Shown: positions 19,796-31,990 of the stretch, one piece after another
Position numbering within the stretch: position 1 is the first letter of the stretch
Layout of the letters: the number at the start of each line of letters is the position of its first letter
Assembly (NCBI RefSeq): GCF_905171775.1
Contig: NC_053497.1
Coordinates: forward strand, 39,841,781-39,905,780
Source of the DNA: Rana temporaria
Taxonomy: Eukaryota > Chordata > Amphibia > Anura > Ranidae
Reading direction: 5' to 3'
DNA: 64,000 nt
Translations under genes and position numbers: made by a program
The notes under the pieces: generated by a model
Told to the model about the DNA's origin: nothing
Database searches by the model: none
Seen by the model: the letters and a program-made list of their open reading frames with translations, nothing else

Positions 19796-20698
19796 CTACA
19801 GAGGTGGATTAAGAGGCCGAGAGGCCCGAGACTGAAGCAGAAGAGGAAGCAGGAGGAGCCAGAGACCTTTCTTGGTTTTTGAGGTGTGTACTCCACTTAC
19901 TACACTTAGATGCCTGGTCATGCAGGTTGTGCTCAGGTTGAGAACGTTTATGCCTCGCTTCAGCCTCTGATTGCACAGCGTGCAAACCACTCGTGTCTTG
20001 TCATCAGCACATTGTGTGAAGAACTGCCACGCTAGGGAACTCCTTGGACCTGGCTTTGGTGTGCTCGGTCCCTTGCTGCGTTGGGCAGTAGCAGGCGTAC
20101 TGTCTAGGGGACGGACGCTCCGCTTTGGCACCCTGCTCCCTCTTCTGCTGTGCTGGTGGCTCTGTGCGACCACCGCCTCTTCCTCCGAACTACATGGGTC
20201 ACCTGCATGAGGTTGATTCCATGTGGGGTCGAGGACCTCATCGTCCACCACATCTTCATCACTGCCCTCCTTGTCGGTCTGCACAATTGCAAAAGCAGCA
20301 GCAGTTGGCAACTGTGTTTCATCATCATCCGAGACGTGCTGTGATGGTCCCCCCATGAACTCATCTTGAAACATAAGTGGTTGGGCATCGGTGCACTCAA
20401 TCTCTTCCACTTCTGGGGCAGGGCTAGGTGGATGGCCCTGGGAAAACATGGTAACAGACTCATCAAAAAGCTGAAGAGACTGCTGCATGATTTGGGGCTC
20501 AGACTGCTTGGCTGATTTGCAAGGGGGTGAGGTGAAAGACTGATGGACATCGGCTGCAGGCGCCAAGTCTGAGCTTTCAGCACAAGATTGGTTGGGAGAC
20601 AATGTGAAGGAACTGGAGGCACTGTCAGTAACCCAATCTACTATTGCCTGTTCTGCTCCTGGCTTCAACATTCGTAGAGCCGGATTAGGCCCGACCAA
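19796..20698 (-). CDS. BED-type zinc-finger protein, 5' part of a hAT transposase gene (truncated)
   Basis: This is a 300-residue frame. Residues 1-215 are acidic and Ser/Pro-rich without recognisable folds. At about 221-271 a BED finger appears: SLAWQFF, then CTLC (C239/C242), and H263 with H271, in the context CMTRHLSVVSGVH. BED fingers sit at the N-terminus of hAT transposases and ZBED genes, where they bind DNA. The frame ends shortly after the finger in low-complexity sequence next to a fold-back repeat. The RNase H-like transposase domain and dimerisation tail are absent. I read it as a decapitated hAT gene, not a host ZBED gene. Arrays lie upstream at 20864-22030. Confidence 0.55.
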   Translation of the reverse strand: MVGPNPALRMLKPGAEQAIVDWVTDSASSSFTLSPNQSCAESSDLAPAADVHQSFTSPPCKSAKQSEPQIMQQSLQLFDESVTMFSQGHPPSPAPEVEEIECTDAQPLMFQDEFMGGPSQHVSDDDETQLPTAAAFAIVQTDKEGSDEDVVDDEVLDPTWNQPHAGDPCSSEEEAVVAQSHQHSRRGSRVPKRSVRPLDSTPATAQRSKGPSTPKPGPRSSLAWQFFTQCADDKTRVVCTLCNQRLKRGINVLNLSTTCMTRHLSVVSGVHTSKTKKGLWLLLLPLLLQSRASRPLNPPL

Positions 20699-20863
20699 AT
20701 ACCTCTGCAGGCTCTGTCGCCTACTCGCACCTGAGAAAGGTGTTTCACTTGTGCGTGTCGACCGCGTCCTCTCCCTGCAACAGGAGCTCCACCAGCAGCA
20801 CCGCGACCGCGACCACGTCCCTTATTTGATGTTCTCATATTTCAAAAAATGTAGGATCTTGCC

Positions 20864-21420
20864 CTAAATGGGTGTTTTTTGAATAGAACAATAGAAGAAC
20901 ACTAGCTAAACTGTTTATCTCACACCTACAGATATGCAGGAAACGCACCAAAAAAACAATTATTTGCCCAAAATATATATATTTTTTGAATAGCACTATA
21001 GAAAACAGTATGTAAAGTGTGTATCTCACACGTACAGATATGCAGGCAAGACTGCAAACACTGGAGGAAAAACTGTAAAATATATTTTTTTGCCCAAAAT
21101 GGGTGTTTTTTAATAGAACAATAGAAGAACACTAGCTAAAGTGTTTATCTCACACTTACAGATATGGAGGAAACACGGCAAACACTGGAGGAAACACTGC
21201 AAAATATGTTTTTTGCACCAAACTGGGTGTTTTTTGAATAGAACAACAGAAGAACAGTAGCTAAAGTGTTTATCTCACACTTACAGATATGGAGGAAACA
21301 CGGCAAACACTGGAGGAAACACTGCAAAAATATATTTGTTTGCCCTAAATGGATTTTTTTTGAATAGCACAATAGAAGAAAAGTATATACAGGGTGTATC
21401 TCACAGGAACATATGCAGTG
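20864..21420. repeat. tandem array, about 107-126-bp unit, 5 copies
   Basis: Units start with TTTGAATAGAACAATAGAAG-like sequence at about 20878, 20985, 21108, 21232 and 21358. Each includes TATCTCACACTTACAGATATG. The array lies upstream of the BED frame in its reading direction and may be its former promoter region. Confidence 0.8.
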
Positions 21421-22030
21421 CTGGTGCAATATGCAGAGTATCTCATAGGAACAGATGCAGTGCAGCTGCAATTTGATTTGTGAACCAGGACTGACTCCTA
21501 TATAATTCTCTCCCTATAAGAACAAGCAGGAACCTTGCCCTAAACTATCTAATGCAGAGTATCTCACAGAAAGAAATGCAGTGCTGCTGCAATTTGCAGA
21601 GTACCTCACAGGAACAGATGCAGTGCAGCTGCAATTTGATTTGTGAACCAGGACTGACTCCTATATAATTCTCTCCCTATAAGAACAAGCAGGAACCTTG
21701 CCCTAAACCATCTAATGCAGAGTATCTCACAGAAAGAAATGTACTGCTGCTGCAATTTGCAGAGAATCTCACAGGAACAGTTGCAGTGCAGCTGCAATTT
21801 GATTTGTGAACCAGGACTGACTCCTATATAATTCTCTCCCTATAAGAACAAGCAGGAACCTTGCCCTAAACTATCTAATGCAGAGTATCTCACAGAAAGA
21901 AATGCAGTGCTGCTGCAATTTGCAGAGTATCTCACAGGAACAGATGCAGTGCAGCTGCAATTTGATTTGTGAACCAGGACTGACTCCTATATAATTCTCT
22001 CCCTATAAGAACAAGCAGGAACCTTGCCCT
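21420..22030. repeat. tandem array, 163-bp unit, about 3.7 copies
   Basis: AATGCAGAGTATCTCACAG starts at 21551, 21714 and 21877, a period of 163, with a partial unit before. Each unit holds GGACTGACTCCTATATAATTC, a TATA-like motif on both strands. Copies differ at only a few positions. The shared TATCTCACA phrase suggests both arrays descend from one ancestor. Confidence 0.85.
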
Positions 22031-22891
22031 ATATTGCTGGTCAATGACTGGGCCCATTTTTGCGATTTGGCACTGCGTCGCTTTAAATGACAATTGCACG
22101 GTCACAAATTTTCCCACAAATAGAGCTTTCTTTTGGTGGTATTTGATCACCTCTGCTGTTTTTATTTTTTGCACTATAAACAAAAATTGAGTGACAATTT
22201 TGAAAAAAATTAATATTTTTTACTTTTTGCTGTAATAAATATCCCCAAAAATATTTAAAAAAAATATGTTTTTCCTCAGTTTAGGCCGATACGTATTCTT
22301 CTACATATTTTTCATTAAAAAAATCGCAATAAGCGTTTATTGATTGGTTTGCGCAAAAGTTATAGCGTCTACAAAATAGGGAATAGTTTTATGGCATTTT
22401 TTTTTTACTAGTAATGGCGGCGATCAGCGATTTTTGTCGGTACTGAGACCTAACACATCGGACACTTTTGACACATTTTTGGGACCATTGGCATTTTTAT
22501 AGCGATCAGTGCTATAAAAATGCATTGATTACTATAAAAATGCCACTGGCAGGGAAGGGGTTAACACTAGGGGGCAGGGAAGGGATTCATTATGTTCCCT
22601 GTGTGTGTTCTAACTGAAGGGGGGGTGGAACTGACTTGGGGAAATGACTGATCGCTGTTCATACATTGTATGAACACACGATCCGTCATTTCTCCCCCTG
22701 ACAGGACCGGGAGCTGTGTGTTTACACACACAGCTCCCGGTTCTCGCTCTGTAACGAGCGATCGCGGGTGCCCGGCGGTGATCACGCGCCCCTTTTGGCT
22801 GAAATGCGAGATGACGTATAGCTACGTGATCTCGCGCAGCCGAGCCGACCTGCCGCCGTATAACTGCGGCAGCTGGTCGGCTAGTGGTTAA
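22031..22891. mobile_element. TTAACCACTT-terminal repeat family, copy 1
   Basis: The sequence shares long blocks (AGAGCTTTCTTTTGGTGGTA, GCGCAAAAGTTATAGCGTCT, ATGGCGGCGATC) with 23679-24040, 25579-26150 and 30172-31116. It ends at GTGGTTAA. Its left end is fused to the 163-bp array. It is non-coding and probably non-autonomous with a TTAA target. Confidence 0.7.
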
Positions 22892-24040
22892 ATAGGAATT
22901 CCACTTTATATATTAAAACTGAACTTACAAATATCTTTAAAAATATTAATATTATCCCTTCCACAAGCAAAGTGTATCTTTTTTTGAAAAATAAAGTTTC
23001 TCAAACTGACTTTAATCTGTAGTCCTCTCCTTGGATTTTCAGGGCTGGAATGTAAGCAGTAAGTTGGCAATGTCCAAGAATAATCATCATGTAAAGACAA
23101 TATATATATTCATAAAGTTGCATAACTGCTTGCAAACATTTCATTATAGTGCCATCTCCAAACCTGATTACAGATTTAATTAATAATTGTGAAGCAAGAC
23201 AAGGGCAAGTGAGGGTGCGGCTGCATGAGGACAATGAGGTCTCTATAAAATAATGAACATTCTCAGCTTCCCTTTTTGCATATTCTGTATATATCACTCT
23301 TCCAAGAGGATATTTGTCTTGTGGTTGGTATATAGTTCATGACATTGTTTTTGTTCTAATAATTGAGACAAAAACAAGACAATGCATCTGCTCACTTTTT
23401 TACAGCCACGCGCGAGAGGATATACTGTATGGTATAATTCCATAACCATTTAGCTGCCGGGGCCATTTTTGCATTTTTTGCACAAGTTAAAAAAAAAATT
23501 TGGGCCTGAAGATTACTTAAATCTCCAAAACATATTTTTTTGTGAAAGCAGAGACCATTGAGAATAAAATAATTGTAGTGCTATGATTAGCGAAACAGTT
23601 TACTAAGTGTAACATTTTTGTTAAAGCGTTTGTTAACCTCAAAAAAAAAAAATATATATATATATAGATCCTGGTCCCTTAACCACCTCAGCCCGGAAGA
23701 ATTGGCTGCTGAATGACCGGGCCATTTTTTTGCGATTCGGCACTGCGTTGCTTTAACTGACAATTGCGCTGTCGTGCGACATGGTACTCAAACAAAATTT
23801 ACATATTTTTTTCCCCACAAATAGAGCTTTCTTTTGGTGGTATTTTATCTCCTCTGTGGTTTTTATTTTTTGTGCTATAAACAAAAAAAAGCGAAAATTT
23901 TGAAAAAAAAGCAATATTTTTAACTTTTTGCTATATCTATCCCCAAATGTTTTATTTTTTTCCCCCAGAGTTTAGGCCAATGTGTATATGTAATATGTAA
24001 TTGTAATAAGTGTATATTGATTGGTTTGCGCAAAAGTTAT
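22888..24040. repeat. direct duplication, copy A (period 1,897 bp)
   Basis: From AATAGGAATTCCACTTTATA (22891) the sequence matches copy B starting at 24788 for about 1.1 kb with few differences. It includes a TTAACCACCT-type repeat from 23679. The 98-codon frame at 23001-23297 is open in both copies but resembles nothing I know, and the copies are too similar for that to be evidence of coding. Copy A is cut at 24040 by a Harbinger-like element. Confidence 0.85.
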
Positions 24041-24787
24041 AGGGCCAGATTCACAAAAGAGATACGGTGGCATATCTCCTGATACGCCTTTGTATCTCTG
24101 AGATACGACGGTCGTATCTATGCGCCTGATTCATAGAATCAGGTTACGCATAGATCTCCCTAAGATCCGACAGGTGTAAGTGACTTACACCGTCCGATCT
24201 TAGGCTGCAATTCTAGGCCGGCCGCTAGGTGCCGATTCAATTGCGGTCGGCGTAGAATATGCAAATGACTGGTTACGCCGATTCACGAACGTACGCTTTG
24301 CCCGTCGCTGTAAATTTACGTAGTTTCCGTCGAGATACGCGGCGTAAAGATAGGCATGCCCCCTAGGTGGTCTAGCCAATGTTAAGTATGGCCGTCGTTC
24401 CCGCTTCGAAATGTGAAATTTCACGTCGTTTGCTTAAGTCGTCCGTGAATGGCGCTGGACGCCATTTACGTTAACGTCGAAACCAATGACGTCCTTGCGA
24501 CGTCATTTAGCGCAATGCACGTCGGGAAATTTTAGGGACGGAGCATGCGCAGTACGTTCAGCGCGGGAACGCGCCTAATTTAAATGGTCCCCGCCCCATT
24601 TGAATTAGGCGGGCTTGCACCGGACGGATTTACGCTACGCCGCCGCAACTTTACAGATAAAGATAGGCATGCCCCCTAGGTGGTCTAGCCAATGTTAAGT
24701 ATGGCCGTTGTTCCCGCTTCGAAATGTGAAATTTCACGTCGTTTGCGTAAGTCGTCCGTGAATGGCGCTGGACGCTGGACGTGGTTA
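24041..24787. mobile_element. Harbinger-like MITE with rearranged right part
   Basis: The left end GGGCCAGATTCACAAAAG matches the 57236 family. A block of about 120 bp starting AAAGATAGGCATGCCCCCTA occurs at about 24345 and again at about 24658, and the second occurrence runs straight into copy B of the duplication (GGACGTGGTTAAATAGG). No normal right terminus is present. Confidence 0.6.
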
Positions 24788-25830
24788 AATAGGAATTCCA
24801 CTTTATATATTAAAACTGAACTTACAAATATCTTTAAAAATATTAATATTATCCCTTCCATAAGCAAAGTGTATCTTTTTTTGAAAAATAAAATTTCTCA
24901 AACTGACTTTAATCTGTACTCCTCTTCTTGGATTTTCAGGGCTGGAATGTGAGCAGTAAGTTGGCAATGTCCAAGAATAATCATCATGTAAAGACAATAT
25001 ATATATTCATAAAGTTGCATAACTGCTTGCAAACATTTCCTTATAGTGCCATCTCCAAACCTGATTACAGATTTAATTAATAATTGTGAAGCAAGACAAG
25101 GGCAAGTGAGGGTGCGGCTGCATGAGGACAATGAGGTCTCTATAAAATAATGAACATTCTCAGCTTCCCTTTTTGCATATTCTGTATATATCACTCTTCC
25201 AAGAGGATATTTGTCTTGTGGTTGGTATATAGTTCATGACATTGTTTTTGTTCTAATAATTGAGACAAAAACAAGACAATGCATCTGCTCACTTTTTTAC
25301 AGCCACGCGCGAGAGGATATACTGTATGGTATAATTCCATAACCATTTAGCTGCCGGGGCCATTTTTGCATTGTTTGCACAAGTTAAAAAAAAAAAATTG
25401 GGCCTGAAGATTACTTAAATCTCCAAAACATATTTTTTTTTGAAAGCAGAGACCATTGAGAATAAAATAATTGTAGTGCTATGATTAGCGAAACAGTTTA
25501 CTAAGTGTAACATTTCTATTAAAGCGTTTGTTAACCCCAAAAAAAAAATATATATATATATATATAGATCCTGGTACCTTAACCACAACAGCCCGGAAGA
25601 TGCTGAATGACCGGGCCATTTTTTGCAATTCGGCACTGCGTCGTTTTAACTGGCAATTGCGCAGTCGAGCGACTTGGTACCCAAACAAAATTTACATCCT
25701 TTTTTCCCCACAAATAGAGCTTTCTTTTGGTGGTATTCCCCACAGTTTAGGCCAATGTGTATATGTAATATGTAATTGTAATAAGTGTATATTGATTGGT
25801 TTGCGCAAAAGTTATAGTGTCTACAAAATA
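24788..25830. repeat. direct duplication, copy B
   Basis: This is the partner of 22888-24040. Relative to A it lacks about 100-190 bp inside the TTAACC-type repeat (GGTGGTATT joins directly to CCCCACAGTTTAGG). It continues past the point where A is interrupted. The (TA)n tract near 25548 differs in length. Confidence 0.85.
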
Positions 25831-26150
25831 GGGGATAGTTTTATGGCATTTTTATTAATAATAATTTTTTTACTAGTAATGGCGGCGATCTGCGATTTTT
25901 ATCATGATTGCGACATTATGACAGACACATCGGACACTTTTGACGCTATTTTGCGACCATTGTCATTTATACAGCGATCAGTACTATAAAAATGCACTGA
26001 TCACTGTGTAAATGACACTGGCAGGGAAGGGGTTAACCACTAGGGGGTGAGGAAGGGGTTAAGTGTATCATAGGGAGTGATTCTAACTGTGTAGGGGCTG
26101 GGCTACCTGTGACACGACATTGATCACTGCTCCCAATGACAGGGAGCAGT
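25579..26150. mobile_element. TTAACCACTT-terminal repeat family, copy 3 (right end missing)
   Basis: It begins TTAACCACAACAGCCCGG and shares the ATGGCGGCGATC and GGCAGGGAAGGGGTTAA blocks. The copy at 23679-24040 is its counterpart in duplication copy A. It is truncated at about 26150 by the TTCG-rich repeat. Confidence 0.65.
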
Positions 26151-26189
26151 AGGCAGAACAGGGAAATGCCTTGTTTACACAGGTATTAG

Positions 26190-27090
26190 ATATGTGCGTT
26201 CTTGTTCGTAACGAATGGATTTTCGTACGAATTTGTTAGTATTCGTAAATTCGGATCAATTCGAACATCCGAAAAGCTGAAAGAACCAAAATATGAAAAT
26301 TACGGAATTACGAATAAGCAAAATAACGAACAAGCGAAAATAAGAACGTATGATTGGACAATCTTACTAAAATACGAAACACCGAAAAAGCAAAAGAACG
26401 AAAATTACATCTATAAGGAACGATTTGCATTCCCTATTTTAAATCCTTTGTCTGTTCGTATTTTCATTCGTATGTTCGTATTTTCATTCGTATGTTCGTA
26501 TTTTCATTTGTGTGTTTTGAAATTCCGTTTCTTTGTCTGTTCGTAAATTTGTGTACTTGTATCGTTCTTTCGAATGGGCACTGAGCAGTGTAGTTAGTGA
26601 GTGATGTATCTTACTTAATATCTTAGCCAATCAGCTTATCTCTTTTGTGCTGAGTCACATTGTACAGTGTAAAGCCTCGTACACACAATCGGACTTCAAA
26701 CAAACTTTTCCGTGGATTTTTGTCTGAAGGGAGTTGGTCAGACTTTTGAAACCGAAAAAGTTTGTCCGATGGAGCGTACACACGGTCGGATTTTTTGGAA
26801 AACGCTAATTTTGACGTTTGTTGGCAAAAAGTAAGACCGTGTGTACGGGGCTTAAGAGAAAGTATATCATAATATGGATTAGCCGCGTGTTGCTATGTAT
26901 TTACGAAAGTACAAAATTACGAATCCATTAAACAAAAATTATCTAACAAAATTACGAATTTCGAAAATAAATTAGACCGAATTACGAATCATTCAGTATA
27001 AACGAAAATAAAACTGTTACAAAAATACGAACGGGTCCGAATAGGAAAACTTGCGTCTTACGAAATTACGAATCTTTACGAATCATTTTT
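26190..27090. mobile_element. TTCGTA-rich DNA element with nested GTACACACG MITE
   Basis: Dense TTCGTA/TACGAA motifs fill both flanks, including a short array of TATTTTCATTCGTATGTTCG units near 26460-26510. A 185-bp MITE (26672-26857, termini GCCTCGTACACACAATCGG and GACCGTGTGTACGGGGC) sits in the middle. The left end TAGATATGTGC resembles a hAT-like terminus, but no mirrored end is seen. From 27100 to 27330 there is a degenerate G-rich minisatellite. Confidence 0.5.
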
Positions 27091-27361
27091 TGAGGGGATT
27101 TGTGCTGGGAGGGGGGATTTAGAGTGGGGATGAGGATGTGTACTGGGAGGGGAAATTTGAGTCGTAGAGGATTTGTGCTAAGAGGTGTGGTTTTTTGGGG
27201 TGTCGATTTGTGGGTGGGGGAGTTGCTGAGAGAGAGGATTTGAGCAAAGATGCGGGGTGGGGGATCAAAGAGTTGTGCTGGGAGGAGATGTTGAATGCTA
27301 ATGTTAAAAAATTACAGTAGTTGAAAGAATTGGACAAGAAGACATCTAATTAGTAGACTAT

Positions 27362-28102
27362 GGGCTAGATTCAGAAAGAATTTACGTTGGCGTATCTATT
27401 GATACGCCGCGTAAGTTCTAGGATGCGCCGGCGTATCTGTTTTCTGTATTCAGAAAGCAAGATACGCCAAAATTTGTCTAAGATACGACCGACGTAAGTC
27501 TCTTACGCCGTCGTATCTTAGTTGCATATTTACGCTGGCCGCTAGGTGGCGCTTCCGTAGATTTACGCGTCGAATATGGTAATGAGCTAGATACGCAGAT
27601 TCACGAACGTAGTTGCACCCGGCGTATCTATATATGTCGTTTGCGTAAGGTGTCGGACCGGCGTAAAGTTACCCCTGCTATATGAGGCGCAGGCAATGTT
27701 AAGTATGGACGTCGGGACAGCGTAAAATTTTCCGTCGTTTGCGTAAGTCGTACGCAAACGGGGTGGCGTAACTTACGTACACGTCGTAGGCAGTGTTCGG
27801 CGTATCTCTAGCCGACGTGATTTTGATGCATGCGCACTAAGATACGTCCACAGACAGCGCATGCGCCGTTCGTTCGGCGCCTCATTTACATGGGGTCACG
27901 GATCTTTATACTAAAACACGCCCACCTCCTTCCTATTTAGAATTAGGCGGGCTTACGCCGGCCCATATACGCTACGCCGCCGTAACTAAAGGCGCAAGTT
28001 CTTTCTGAATACAGTACTCGCCTTTCTAAGTTACGGCGGCGTAGCGCATATGAGTTGCGCTACGCCCGCCTAAAGATACACAAATGTATCTGAATCTAGC
28101 CC
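27362..28102. mobile_element. Harbinger-like MITE
   Basis: Termini are GGGCTAGATTCAGAAAG and the complement of CTGAATCTAGCCC. The subterminal GTATCTTAG/CTAAGATACG blocks are mirrored. The interior holds many ACGCCGGCGTA half-sites. No coding capacity. Confidence 0.7.
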
Positions 28103-28131
28103 TATCTATTTAGCATCATTATCACTTCAAC

Positions 28132-28622
28132 TTAAAGCGGTGGTTCCCCTAAAAATAAAATTTTGACATCGCATTTAGCAAATAAATTACAATTAGAATC
28201 GGCTTGTTTTATTTAAAAAATACCTCCGTACGTATCGTTTCCTATATTCGGTCCCACCGCCACTTCCGGGTACGATGCAGGCGGTGGGCGTTCCTAATTG
28301 ATTGACAGGCATCCGATCGATGCATCCATCGTGTCACAATATGCCGAAAAAAGCCGAACGTCGGTGCGCATGCGCCGTATAGAGCTGCACCGACGTTCGG
28401 CTTTTTTCGGCATCTCGTGACGCGATGGATGCGTCGGTCGGATGCCTGTCAATCAATTAGGAACGCCCACCGCCTGCATCGTACCCGGAAGTGGCGGTGG
28501 GACCGAATATAGGAAACGATACGTACGGAGGTATTTTTTAAATAAAACAAGCCGATTCTAATTGTAATTTATTTGCTAAATGCGATGTCAAAATGTTATT
28601 TTTAGGGGAACCACCGCTTTAA
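28132..28622. mobile_element. full-length palindromic TTAA MITE, 491 bp
   Basis: TTAA flanks (28132 and 28619) bound an almost completely self-complementary element. Its left arm TTAAAGCGGTGGTTCCCC pairs with GGGGAACCACCGCTTTAA, and pairing continues to a centre near 28377 with few mismatches. It is non-coding; transcripts would form a stem of about 235 bp. Confidence 0.85.
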
Positions 28623-30171
28623 GTATTTTATTTTGCAATAATTGCCTAAATAATATTTCTCTCTGAAGTCGAATTTAAAAAGTTGTTACATAACCCAACT
28701 TGTAAATTATGTTTATAGGCCATTAATATGTTTATAGCCAAATAAAAGCCAAACAATTCTAATGATCAGTGTATGAACCTTGTGCACCATTTCTAGATTT
28801 ATATGAATAGATATGTTAGATAACAGTAAAATTTTTATTACAAAGTGTTCTCATGCCTTGGTATTGACGATTGGGTTACTTCCCCTAACCTGTTGGTTAT
28901 CTTATCAGATGATGTATTAATTTGTGAGTCTTGGCAAATGAATCTGTTTTTGTTTGACTTTCCCATAGGTAACTTGCATGAGAACCATTTTCTGTTGATA
29001 TCTATGGAGTCTGAACCAGTCACATCTTCTGGAATCAGCTGATATGAAGTAGTTAAATATTGGTTTGTTTGGACCTCTTCTATAAAAGGAGTCAAAAAAA
29101 GAATTGACTGAATTCCGCATATTCCGTAACCAACCACATTCCACCTTGCCCGGCATGGGTCACAGAATGAAAGGGATGTTACTGAATGTTTTGTACATCT
29201 CAGGCTTCTGTTATTTCTGAAATTTTCCTAAATGAGGTCTGTTCTCTAAGCACTTAAATTGCACTCATGCCCGGATTATGAACATTAAAGTATTTACTTG
29301 TAGTGCCACCCCCGTGAGGGCCACTGGAAGATGACTGACCCCAAAGGTTGCCTTGACCTTGGATGCCTCCCAACACCTCTGAGGCCGCGTACACACGGTC
29401 GTTCCAAACCGATGTGACTGGTCCGACGGGCCATTTCCATCGGTTTACCGCTGAAGTGGCCTGATGGTCTGATGTGTGTACACACCATCGTTCCAAAAAC
29501 CGATCGGGTCAGAACGCGGTGACGTCAAACACACGACGTGCTGAATAAAACGAAGTTCAATGCTTCCAAGCATGCGTCGACTTGATTCTGAGCATGCGCG
29601 GGTTTTGAATCGATGCTTTCTGTACTAACCATCGGTTTGGACCGATCGGGCAGCGGGCCATCGGTTCGATTTTAAAGCATGTTTTAAAATTTTGGACCGA
29701 AGGACCGATGGGCTATACACACGGTCGTTTGGACTGATGAAACTGAACCTCGGTCCATTCTCATCGGTTTTGACCGACCGTGTGTACGCGGCCTGACACT
29801 CTGGGTTCCTACTTGTTTCAAAGTGATCCTGAAAGAACTTATAACCCCAGGTATGAAGAGAATTACCTTTTATGTCAAACTACCCCCTTCAAATCCTGAT
29901 GCCATGAGCCCAAACAAACTTTGTGGCACAATTAAAAAACAACAAGTTACAATAAATGCACCACTAAATCTCTGAGTAGAGTCCCCCCTAATGTTTGCAG
30001 ATATTGTGCACAGAGTCCTTTAAGTGGGGGGAGGAAGAGGAGAGTGGAGGAGTCATTGTGATGTAGATGTTCAGTGTGATTAGCTAGTTCAACAAGGGCC
30101 CAGAAGGATTACTTTGCAATGGCAACCAGGAAGAGAAAATAGCATGTGCAAATTGTTTGCCTTATGAGGCT
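28623..30171. other. mostly unassigned; GTACACACG MITE at 29380-29795
   Basis: The MITE has termini GGCCGCGTACACACGGTCG and the complement of CGACCGTGTGTACGCGGCC. Elsewhere nothing is recognised. A 99-codon frame on the minus strand at 28838-29137 resembles no family I know. Confidence 0.45.
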
Positions 30172-31116
30172 TTAACCACTTAAGACCCGGACCTTTAGGC
30201 AGCTAAAGGACCCGGCCATTTTTTGCGATTGTGCGACGTGGATCCCAAACAAAATTGGTGTCCTTTTTTTCCCACCAATAGAGCTTTCTTTTGGTGGTAT
30301 TTGATCAGCTCTGCGGTTTTTATTTTTTGCGCTATAAACAAAAATAGAGCGACAATTTTGAAAAAAAATCAATATTTTATTACTTTTTGCTATAATAAAT
30401 ATCCCCCAAAAATATATAAAAAAATTTTTTTTTTTCCTCAGTTTAGGCCGATACGTATTCTTCTACCTATTTTTGGTAAAAAAAATTCGCAATAAGCGTT
30501 TATCGGTTGGTTTGCGCAAAATTTATAGCGTTTACAAAATATTTTTTTTTTTACTACTAATGGCGGCGATCAGCGATTTTTTTTCGTGACTGCGACATTA
30601 TGGAGGACACTTCGGACAATTTTGACACATTTTTGGGACCATTGTCATTTTCACAGCAAAAAATGCATTTAAAATGCATTGTTTACTGTGAAAATTACAA
30701 TTGCAGTTTGGGAGTTAACCACAAGGGGGAGCTTTTGGGGTTATGTATGATCTCATCTGTGTTTCTAACTGTAGGGGGGTGTGGCTGTAGGTGTAACGTC
30801 ATCGATTGTGATTCCCTATATAAGGGAACACACGATCGATCACGGCGCCACAGTGAAGAACAGGGAAGCTGTGTTTACACACAGCTCTCCCCGTTCTTCA
30901 GCTCCGGGGACCGATCGCGGGACTCCAGCGGCGATCGGGTCCGCGAGTTCCGCGGCCGTGGTCATGGAGCTTCGGACCGGGTCGCATGCACGTGCCCTCG
31001 GCACGCACGCGCGACCCCACGGCTGGGCTTAAAGGGCAACGTACATATACGTTGATGTGCCCAGCCGTGCCATTCTGCTGACGTAAATCGGCGTGAAGGG
31101 GTCCTTAAGTGGTTAA
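30172..31116. mobile_element. TTAACCACTT-terminal repeat family, complete copy
   Basis: TTAACCACTTAAGACCCGG at the left is mirrored by GGGGTCCTTAAGTGGTTAA at the right, with TTAA at both edges. This is the best full-length copy in the window and defines the family boundaries. There is no transposase. From 31117 to 31476 nothing is recognised. Confidence 0.75.
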
Positions 31117-31476
31117 TGTAAAGAGATGGGATAAAAGTGCCTGCATGCAGTGTCTTTGTGGTGTGCACACAGGGTGGGCTTCTGCCCACTTACTAATCCT
31201 GATGATTCCAAGGCTCAAGGGAATAGAATGTCCCAGAACAGGCTCTTGAAGAATCTGCAACCAATGAAGGGTGCCTGGCTGTGACCTGGCAACGCTGGTA
31301 TTCTACTGTAACTGTACCGGGGACAATGAGAGTGACCCCCAACAGTCATTCGGCTGATAGGGAGCTGGCAATGGTGGATCTGCTTGCTCACTGGTGACTT
31401 TCTACGCTGTCTAGGCCACGGTACCTGCTTGCATCCCCCAGAGTGGCATGTCTCTGCTCTCAGCTGAAGACTCCAG

Positions 31477-31820
31477 ATGGCAACCCCTCTTTTTTTTTAT
31501 TTTTTTTTTATAAAAAATATATATTTTTTTCAATATATTTTTATTTTATTTTTTATTAAAGGGACAATTTTTTTTCTAGAGGTCCGGAGGTCCCCAGGGG
31601 CCCGGTGTCCCCCATGGCCCCGGACGGCAACCCCCCCCTTTTTTTATTTAATTTTTTTTTTTTAATATATATATTTATTTTATTTTTTATAAAAGGGCCA
31701 ATTTTTTTTAGGGGTCCAGAGATCCCCAGGGGCCCGGAGATCCCCAGTGCCCGGGATGACAACCCCCCTTTTTTTATAATTTTTTATTTTTTATTTTTTT
31801 TTATATATTTTCTTATTTCT

Positions 31821-31866
<46 letters not shown>

Positions 31867-31990
31867 TTTCTTCTTTTTTTTATAAATGTTTATTTTTTTA
31901 TTTTTGTTTATATATATTTTTTCTTTTATTAAAGGGCCCAGAGGTCCCCAGGGCCCTGGATGGCAACCCTGGCCGTAGTCACAAGGGAAA
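31477..31990. repeat. minisatellite with T-rich spacers
   Basis: GC-rich blocks of the type GAGGTCCCCAGGGGCCCGG...GGCAACCCCCCTTTTTTT recur four times (about 31575, 31710, 31940 and a partial at 31475), separated by T-rich or (TA)n tracts. A related array is at 58560-58760. The reading frames here are low-complexity artefacts. From 31990 to 33730 only weak repeat relics are seen. Confidence 0.65.

Noticed and set aside
23001..23297. 98-codon minus-strand frame conserved in both duplication copies (also at 24898-25194)
   Set aside because: The copies are too similar for conservation to mean anything, the few differences are mostly amino-acid-changing, and the sequence resembles no known family.
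28838..29137. 99-codon minus-strand frame
   Set aside because: It is open but unrelated to any family I can name; there is no splice, promoter or context support.
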